From: Hemerocallis citrina
Taxonomy: Eukaryota; Streptophyta; Magnoliopsida; Asparagales; Asphodelaceae
Assembly (NCBI GenBank): GCA_017893485.1
Contig: CM030363.1
Coordinates: 87,065,730-87,129,729, forward strand
Direction of reading: 5' to 3'
DNA: 64,000 bases
The position numbers and the translations under genes were made by a program. Numbering within the stretch: position 1 is the first letter of the stretch; every line of letters begins with the position of its first letter. Of the stretch, positions 56,200 to 64,000 are shown one piece after another. Below the pieces are notes generated by a model that searched no databases, was not told the origin of the DNA, and saw only the letters and a list, made by a program, of their open reading frames with translations.

Positions 56200-57240
56200 T
56201 ATTCTTTGATGAAGGTTTCAGTTTAACTGGCTTGTATTCTTTGATGAAGGTTTCAGTTTAACTGGGTTGTACTCTTTGATGAAGGTTTCAGTTGAACTGG
56301 GTTGTAATTTCCCTGCTGTGTACACAAACCAGTACACTGCTGTGATCTAATTTCCATGCTGTTTACACAAATCAGTTTAACTGGGTTGTATTCTTTGTGA
56401 AAGGTTTCAGTTGAACTGGGATGTATTCTTTGATGAAGGTTTCAGTTTAACTGGCTTGTATTCTTTGATGAAGGCTTCAGTTTAACTGGGTTGTACTCTT
56501 TGATGAAGGTTTCAGTTGAACTGGGTTCTAATTTCCCTGCTGTGTACACAAACCAGTACACTGCTATGATCTAATTTCCATGCCGTTTACACAAATCAGT
56601 TTAACTGGGTTGTATTCTTTGAGAAAGGTTTCAGTTGAACTGGGTTGTATTCTTTGATGAAGGTTTCAGTTGAACTGGCTTGTATTCTTTGATGAAGGTT
56701 TCAGTTTAACTGGGTTGTACTCTTTGATGAAGGTTTCAGTTGAACTGGGTTGTAATTTCCATACTGTGTACACAAACCAGTACACTGCTGTGATCTAATT
56801 TCCATGCTGTTTACACAAATCAGTTTAACTGAGTTGTATTCTTTGTGAAAGGTTTCAGTTGAACTGGGTTGTATACTTTGATGAAGGTTTCAGTTTAACT
56901 GGCTTGTATTCTTTGATGAAGGCTTCAGTTTAACCGGGTTGTACTCTTTGATGAAGGTTTCAGTTGAACTGGGTTCTAATTTCCCTGCTGTGTACACAAA
57001 CCAGTACACTGCTGTGATCTAATTTCCATGCTGTTTACACAAATCAGTTTAACTGGGTTGTATTCTTTGAGAAAGGTTTCAGTTGAACTGGGTTGTATTA
57101 TTTGATGAAGGTTTCAGTTGAACTGGCTTGTATTCTTTTATGAAGGTTTCAGTTTAACTGGGTTGTACTCTTTGATGAAGGTTTCAGTTGAACTGAGTTG
57201 TAATTTCCATACTGTGTACACAAACCAGTACACTGCTGTG
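56200..57240 (+). repeat. 224-bp higher-order tandem repeat
   Basis: AATTTCCNTRCTGTGTACAC recurs at 56306, 56530, 56754, 56978 and 57202. Each 224-bp unit contains several copies of a ~37-bp subunit (TTCTTTGATGAAGGTTTCAG followed by TTRAACTGG). It begins exactly at the end of the inner inverted repeat. Confidence 0.92.
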
Positions 57241-57931
57241 ATCAGCATTGATGGCTAACATGGTGAGAGATTATCAGCAACTGATGGCTGCTGGTGTTGG
57301 CTTCTGATACTTGTGAAGGATGTGATGGCTGCTGATGGTCTTATGTAATGTGTGCTTCGGGTTTCGCAATTTTTTCTGTCACTTTCAATATGTTAAATAT
57401 TGATAGAGTGTACAATTACCGTCCTATGATGAGTTCTGATGCTGCTAATGGCATATGATGGACACTGATGGATTGGAATTTGTATTTTTTTTTTGGATTT
57501 GTAAGAGGTTCAGTTGTAATTTTCACAAAGTAATAGTTCTAATTCTTGTTACTATGTTAGAAATTTTGAAGGTTTCTCATGCTTGTAATGCGAAATTGAT
57601 GGTTGGGCTATCCCAGTTTGTGAAATAAATGTAACCAAACAGAAATTTGTAATGGATATTTTATACATTTATTGAAAATTTGCATATTGTGTCCAATTGC
57701 TGTATTACCCGACTCCACCACAATTCAAATAAAATTTTACATGGTCGAAAGCTTGACACTAATGGGAAGCTACCAAGAAGGGAAAAAAAAAATTCATAGC
57801 GGACAAAACTTCCATGTTGTAGCACGTTGCTTGTTTGTATATTGATAGAAGTTGGGTCTATATCTGCAAAAAAATTTACAAAAAACTCATAAGAAAACTA
57901 ATGTGAATTCATTAAATATACACCCTAGATA
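57241..57931. other. Non-repetitive stretch of the Harbinger right side
   Basis: About 690 bp between two tandem arrays, AT-rich, with no ORF or structure I can recognise. Confidence 0.5.
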
Positions 57932-58600
57932 AGCTTTTAAACTCTCTTTTTCAGAAAAACAGCTTTCAGATAACAGTTTTCAGCAAGAAATATAACCGAA
58001 CAGCTTTTAAAGTCGCTTTTTCAGGAAAACAGCTTTCAGATAACAGTTTTCAGCTAGAAATATAACAACACAGCTTTTAAACTCTCTTTTCAGAAAAATA
58101 GCTTTCAGATAACAGTTTTCAGCAAGAAATATAACAGAACAGCTTTTAAACTCGCTTTTTCAGGAAAACAGCTTTCGGATAACAGTTTTCAGCTAGAAAT
58201 ATAACAGCACAGCTTTTAAACTCTCTTTTTCAGGAAAACAGCTTTCAGATAACAGTTTTCAGCAAGAAATATAACAAAACAGCTTTTAAACTCGTTTTTT
58301 CAGAAAAACAGCTTTCAGATAACAGTTTTCAGCAAGAAATATAACAGAACAGCTTTTAAACTCTCTTTTTCATAAAAACAGCTTTCAGATAACAGTTTTC
58401 AGCTAGAAATATAACAGAACAGCTTCTAAACTCTCTTTTTCAGGAAAACAGCTTTCAAATAACAGTTTTCAGCAAGAAATATAACAAAACAGCTTTTAAA
58501 CTCGCTTTTTTAGGAAAACAGCTTTCAGATAACAGTTTTCAGCTAGAAATATAACAGCACAGCTTTTAAACTCTCTTTTTCAGAAAACAGCATTTTACAG
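57932..58600 (+). repeat. 70-bp tandem repeat near the Harbinger right TIR
   Basis: AGCTTTTAAACTCTCTTTTT starts units at 57932, 58002, 58072 and so on, about ten copies with AACAGCTTTCAGATAACAG in each. CAGCAAGAAATATAAC and CAGCTAGAAATATAAC often alternate, hinting at a 140-bp dimer. Simpler CAGAAAACAG motifs continue to the right TIR. Confidence 0.92.
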
Positions 58601-58800
58601 TCTAGTTTTAAGAAAACAGCATTCAGGTTTATTTTTTAACTCAAACAGGTTATACAATTTCATTTTCAGAAAACAGTTTTCAGAAAACTATACCAGACAG
58701 CTTTTACACTCTCATTTTCAGAAAACAGTTTTCACAAAACAGTTTTCACAAAATATTTTCACAAAACTATTTTCAAAACAACAAACCAAACGCACTCTTA

Positions 58801-59541
58801 GTGTTCAGTGTAATTCATAATTTTGTCCTTTATCTATCATACCTTTTCATTTGATCTTGTTGGAGGGTATTTGTAGTGAACCCTGCAAGTAAATTGATGG
58901 ATACTAGAAAGATGGAAAAGCAAAAGAACTATCTAAACATACTAGTATAATATACGTGTGATGCACGCTTATTAAAAGTATAGTCATTAAATTAAATGAA
59001 TATGTATCGAATAAAAAAAATAGTTTATATTTGAATGTTTTGATTTGGGTGACACATGTAGAACATGTATATATTGTTGGATTTAGTTTGGATGTGTATT
59101 GCATGGGTTTGTTTAGTGACAAAGTGAGGTTTGGTTACAAACCCCAACTCTCCCATTAATCCATTAACAAAAATATCTTAAATTTGCTGACTTCGTATTC
59201 ATACCGACTTCCACTACCCTACAATAGCAATTAATCTTGATTGTCCCTCGTAGCTTTTTTCTCTGTTAAATCTTTTCTGAGGAGTGTCCACCAAATTCTT
59301 TTACCAGTATCAACCTCATATACACCAATTCCTCTACCACATCAAGAACTACGAAAGTCAAAAACCTTATCAAGTGCAACATCAAGAACTACGAAAGTCG
59401 AAAACCTCATCAAGTTCAAATCTTTTTACCTCGAGAAGCGGTGATGAGGGCGAGGTAGGCCTGCTTGAACTTGCCTGCGAGTGTCGGGTCATTCATCAAC
59501 ACGCAATACCTGTGAGTCTCGGGTCATCTTCTCGTCGAAGT
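58801..59541. other. Spacer between the Harbinger and the next LTR
   Basis: About 740 bp. It contains ACTAGTATAATATACGTGTG (58942), similar to a motif at 15610, and a short tandem duplication (AACTACGAAAGTCRAAAACC, about 59345 and 59387). No gene recognised. Confidence 0.5.
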
Positions 59542-62500
59542 TGTAACCCCCTGTTTCAGTTGTACGTATTTTATTACGTGATTTTTGTACTTCAATTTTC
59601 ATATCAATTTTTATTTCTTTTATTCTCTTTGGACTCTTTATAGGGCATTATTTTCTGATCCATTCTAAATTTTTATAAATGTTTTCATTGAAGTTTAAAT
59701 TTAAACCCTGATTAATCCTAACCCTATTCACTACCCCGAACCCCTTCTTAGCCAACCCCTTAACCCCCAACTTATTTTTATAGCTTTTAAACGCCTCCCC
59801 CTACTACCACCCCTCTCTATATATATTATACTAACACTTACTCCTACAGCCTAACTCCTACTCTACTGCCTCCACCCATCTCTATATATATTATATAATA
59901 TATATACATGCATATTGGATTTTTTTCCCAAAATGATCCTTTTTTTGAAAGTTTTTCCCAAACTGCCCTATTTTTTATTTTTGTTCCCTAAACGACCCAC
60001 TCGTTTTTTGAAAAAGCGAGTTTGCTTAAAAATAACTCGCTTTTTCAAAAAGCGAGTCTGAAACTTTTAATTTTTGAAATGTTAGACTCGCTTTTTGAAA
60101 AGGCGAGTTATTTTTAACCAAACTCGCTTTTTCAAAAAGCGCGCTTGGTTATTTTGGTAAATATTTTCAAAAGTGGATCAGCTTGGTCAATACTTTTAGA
60201 AAGTAGGTTAGTTTGGTAAATAATTTCAGGAAGTGGGTCATTTTGGTAACAAGTTCTTTCTATATCACATTGTCACTTTATCTTCTTTAGACCACTATAT
60301 ATGAAATCGTTTGTCAGGACTTTCTATATCACATTGTCACTTCATCTTCTTTGGTCATGATTTTATAAATTTAGCAACTGTTTAGCAGTAGCAGAGGATA
60401 TACATAACTTGACATTATTTCATTATGTACATAATTGGTGTGTTTTAAGTTGTCGAGAATGAGCCCATAGATACTCTCAATCCCCGGTATACACATAATT
60501 GGCTTTTGACCTATCAATCATATGCGCTGAGTTCTTGCGCCAAAAGTCTCACACTCGCTTTCTGAAAAAGCGAGGGTAGTTAAAATCTCATCTTTTTTTC
60601 ATCAGCACACCTATCAACCAAAATAGTTCACCATTAGGTCACGATCTTAGAAATCAGATCCAATGGTTAATAGATATGAGCCTCGACAACAATCTTAATA
60701 TTTATCCATCCAAATACTGAATTGGCATATGTTGATGCTCCTACCAACAAATCAGTGGACAAATCATAAACAGAATGAACAATTCATAAACAACAATATA
60801 AACAAACGAAAGAAAAGTGATCAAGAGAGAAAATTTCTTCTTTGTTAGGAAAAAATAAACTCGGGCTTTCAAAACAAGTGCAAGAAATACTAAACAATAT
60901 ATTATGAGCAAACCTTAGTCTGCTGACAATATTCAGAACTAGAAAACAATGTCTCATTTACCACGTCAGGCTTTTGTGGTCTACCATTATGTATAACAGC
61001 AACCATGAACGAAGTTACAACCACCCTTTTAATATAAGAACTTTTGGCGCAAGAACCCAGCGCATATGATTGATAGGCCAAAAGCTAAGATTGATTGGGA
61101 GTATCTATGGGCTCATTCTCGACAACTTAAAACACACCAATTATGTGTATACTGAAATAATGTCAAGTTATGTATATCCTCGACTACTGCTAAACTGTTG
61201 CTAACTTTATAAATATAAATAACTTTATGTATGAAGATCTTCTGTCTCTCGGTGGATTTAATACTTTAAATATAAATAATATATATTAAATATATAAAGT
61301 TTATAATTAAAAAAAAATTGTGAAAGTGAGAGACGGATGAACTTCATCCGTCCCTCCCTACCGCATGACCCTTTTACCCCTAAGGTGATAATCTGGTTAT
61401 ATGAAGGAAGGGGTAACTTGGTCATTTCCGCCAATGTGAAATACAAAAAAAAATCATGGACCCTTTTAACCACCCTCGCTTTTTCAGAAAGCGAGTGTGA
61501 GACTTTTGGCGCAAGAACTCAGCGCATATGATTGATAGGTCAAAAGCCAATTATGTGTATACTGGAGATTAAGAGTATCTATGGGCTCATTCTCGACAAC
61601 TTAAAACACACCAATTATGTACATAATGAAATAATGTCAAGTTATGTATATTCTCTGCTACTGCTAAACAATTGCTAAATTTATAAAATCATGACCAAAG
61701 AAGATGAAGTGACAATGTGATATAGAAGGTCCTGACAAACGATTTCATATATAGTGGTCTAAAGAAGATAAAGTGACAATGTGATATAGAAAGAACTTGT
61801 TACCAAAATGACCCACTTCCTGAAATTATTTACCAAACTAACCTACTTTCTAAAAGTATTGACCAAGCTGATCCACTTTTGAAAATATTTACCAAAATAA
61901 TCAAGCACACTTTTTTAAAAAGCGAGTTTGGTTAAAAATAACTCGCTTTTTCAAAAAGTGAGTCTAACATTTCGAAAATTAAAAGTTCCAGACTCGCTTT
62001 TTGAAAAGCGAGTTTGGTTAATTGAAAAAGGCGAGTTATTTTTAACCAAACTCGCTTTTTCAAAAAGCGAGTGGATCGTTTAGGGAACAAAAATAAAAAA
62101 TAGGGTAGTTTGGGAAAAACTTTCAAAAAAAAAGGATCATTTTGAAAAAAAATTCTGCATATTGTCCCTCACTGTCACTTTATCTCTCTTTTTATTTTTA
62201 CATATATACACACACACGTACCCATGTAGCTCTCCACATCATCACTCTCCTTCTTCTTTCTTCTCCATCATCTGTCTTCTTCCGAAACCCAAGCCGACGC
62301 CTCGAAGCCACAACCCAAGCCACAACCCATTGCCACCCCGAGCTCCACCTTGTCACCAACACCATCTCCTCGTCTCTCTCTCTCTCTCCTTTCTGTTTTC
62401 CCAACCGAAGCAGAACACCCGAGCTCTTCCTCCTCATCGCCTCCTCTGCCCTTTCCTCCATTATTGTCAACTCCGTCGTTCCGCCCTGTGCTCACTCTGC

Positions 62501-64000
62501 CACCAGTCGTCCTCCTCTCATCCCCCGAGCTTCCCTCGTCGCTGCGCTCGTGACGACCACCCAGTCTTCTTCCCCAGTCGCGACCACCACTTTCGACACC
62601 CATCGCCGAGTCATCTCCCCTCACCGTCGACTGCTCATGTTCCTCATCGCCAGCACAGTCGACCCCATCCACCCCATCGTCAACTCGCCGCCTTCCTCTG
62701 CCTTGTCTCCTCCAATCCACTGCCTGAGCACTGCCGGAGCCACCTCGCACTTGCTGTCCCTGTCGCCCTGTTCATCTGCCGTATCCTTCCCTCTCAGCAG
62801 CCTCACGACTGCCTCCCGTCGCTTTCGCTTCCCAACCGCAACCACCGTTACCGCAACTACCTGCACCCTCACCGGAGTCCGCCCATCGCTTCTCGACGCT
62901 GTCGCACCTGCGCTCCACCATTCGAAGTCGAAGCTGCTGGTTGCTTGTGATTGATCATCGTTGCTATGTTGGGGAATTGCTATCTGCTCTTGTGGAGGAT
63001 GTTGTCGTTTGCTGTTGTGAGAGATCCGGTTGTCTGCTATTGGGTTTGTTGTTGCTGTTTGGAAGCTCGCCGTGTTGCTATTTTGCTGCTCTTGTTGTTT
63101 CCGTCGATCTTGCCGTTGTCCTAGTCTACACATGTTGCTGTGTACATTGGGTGCACGTATTGTTGTTATTGTCATCATCTCGAGGTTATTGCTTGCTTTG
63201 AAAGGTGTCTGGCTATCTCTCCAAGCTTTGGAGCTTGCTATCATGGCCATAACTTGACAGACTTGGGTACAAAGTGTTACTGCCGTCGATCGTGCCGCTG
63301 ATTTCTTGTGGTGTTCGTTGGTACCGTCACTCACTGACGTAGTCATCATTGCTCTTACTGCCGTTAAGTTGCATCCTTGCGCTCAAAGCCAAACTCCATC
63401 GTTGCAGTTGTAAGTTCAAGATACTAGCCTTCCATTTCATGTTATCGAGCTCGTGTAATCTCCATCTTCATCCCGTGATTCTCGTTGCACGCAAAATCGT
63501 CGTTTTAAGGCAAGCATTTTCTTGAACTCTCAGCAAGTAGCCTAGTTATCGTCATACTTTCTTGTCTTGTTACTTATTCCATTCTATTGATTCAAATCTT
63601 GAACCATTAACACACTTCGAATCGTGTTATCGAATATCGAATATTCAACTTAGTTATCTCTAAATTTCTTGACCTTACACTAAGAATTTGACCTAGTTTC
63701 CTTCATCAAAATTGAGAACTTTGTAAATGAAAAATCATAGTCCATCGAGTCTAGAATCCAGAACATCTTACTGTTTCACAATCGGATTTATAGATTGTAA
63801 GTTATTGGTATTTTAGTACTGTAACGTCGGAGTATTCAGATTATATGTTTTTAAAATGCATCGTCTAGTGAACTAGTTGATAATGCAACCTACTGTTATG
63901 ATCTGATAAAATCCTGCTTGCTAGTAGACACAGACAAGAACGAGATTATTATTTTTGTTGAAATTAATAAGGATTTTATAGTAGAGTTATAAGTCCGAGA
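59542..64000 (+). mobile_element. Start of a long gypsy-type LTR (split, runs off the window)
   Basis: Begins TGTAACCCCCTGTTTC, like the other gypsy LTR starts here, with no purine tract before it, so it is a 5' or solo LTR. TATA-rich sequence lies near 59815-59900. After the foldback at 59918-62155, a C/T-rich leader-like region (62165-62950) gives several overlapping Pro/Ser/His-rich ORFs in both strands, none recognisable. GTTGTAAGTTCAAG at 63405 could be a splice donor. A host-gene leader is the alternative reading, since no LTR end is visible. Confidence 0.45.
59918..62155. mobile_element. 2.2-kb foldback Mutator-like element with ~670-bp inverted arms
   Basis: Perfect 9-bp target duplications TGCATATTG (59909-59917 and 62156-62164), the length typical of Mutator-like elements. 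The arms 59918-60590 and 61465-62155 are inverted copies, with GATTTTTTTCCCAAAATG and, reversed, GAATTTTTTTTCAAAATG at the tips. Each arm contains several hairpins with arms ACTCGCTTTTT and AAAAAGCGAGT (60034, 60085, 60122; 61941, 61991, 62050), plus one at each inner end (60552 and 61478). The centre holds an extra, diverged piece of the arm at about 61028-61215. No transposase. Confidence 0.92.

Larger units (their letters stand above)
50850..58797 (+). mobile_element. Nearly complete PIF/Harbinger transposon, 7.9 kb
   Basis: Left TIR GGGTGTGTTTGGTAACG and right TIR reversed GAGTGCGTTTGGTTTG, with TTT (50847-50849) and TTA (58798-58800) as target copies. It encodes the two Harbinger proteins: Myb/SANT-like ORF1 (51749-52736) and a DDE transposase (53071-54335). 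A ~160-bp inverted repeat links 50913-51065 and 56040-56200. Beyond the genes, three tandem arrays (54780-55180, 56200-57240, 57932-58600) stretch the right side to about 4.4 kb. One stop codon in the transposase is the only clear lesion. Confidence 0.85.

Noticed and set aside
62142..63349. Overlapping ORFs of 240-270 codons on both strands
   Set aside because: All are Pro/Ser/His/Arg-rich translations of a C/T-rich leader-like sequence, overlap each other in several frames and show no domain.

Overview
The window is plant nuclear DNA, most likely eudicot and repeat-rich (heterochromatic or intergenic). It is AT-rich, full of (TA)n and poly-C/G tracts, and holds Ty3/gypsy, Ty1/copia, hAT, PIF/Harbinger, Mutator-like and CACTA-type elements nested in one another. 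I found no intact host gene, no rRNA and no functional tRNA. The only host-derived coding sequence I recognise is an exon carried inside a hAT element, resembling the start of the plastid cytochrome c biogenesis gene CCS1.

Layout. 1-12783: a very young tandem array of a Tekay/Del-like chromovirus (partial copy, LTR, full internal region, LTR). The complete unit has an extra ORF upstream of gag, a gag with one stop codon, a probable 88-nt intron between gag and pol, and an otherwise intact pol with chromodomain. Its LTRs carry two tRNA-like Pol III promoter blocks. 12784-14871: an older, related LTR in reverse, which the array interrupted. 15193-20092: two oppositely oriented small LTR elements without genes (TRIM-like), riddled with microsatellites, MITEs and a hAT element. 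20128-21877: a TIR element filled with a 254-bp tandem repeat. 21946-29051: LTR debris, a hAT, a CACTA end, a Harbinger element and a foldback Mutator-like element. 29052-32905: a decayed copia element on the minus strand. 32905-50779: one or two decayed Tat-lineage gypsy elements on the minus strand, broken by two hATs, other LTRs and a Harbinger MITE, with a plus-strand ORF remnant downstream of pol. 50850-58797: a nearly intact two-ORF PIF/Harbinger transposon whose right side has been inflated by three tandem arrays. 59542-64000: the start of another long LTR, split by a 2.2-kb foldback Mutator-like element.

The genes do not form a cellular pathway; they are replication modules of separate mobile elements. 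The array at the left is the youngest feature: its two LTRs differ at only about eight sites by eye. Three hATs with perfect 8-bp target duplications and a Mutator-like element with a perfect 9-bp duplication show that DNA transposons were also active fairly recently. The most interesting points are the possible splice-controlled gag/pol switch and the extra ORF in the chromovirus, the captured exon in the hAT at 35272-37030, and three unrelated TIR elements whose interiors are studded with short perfect palindromes.
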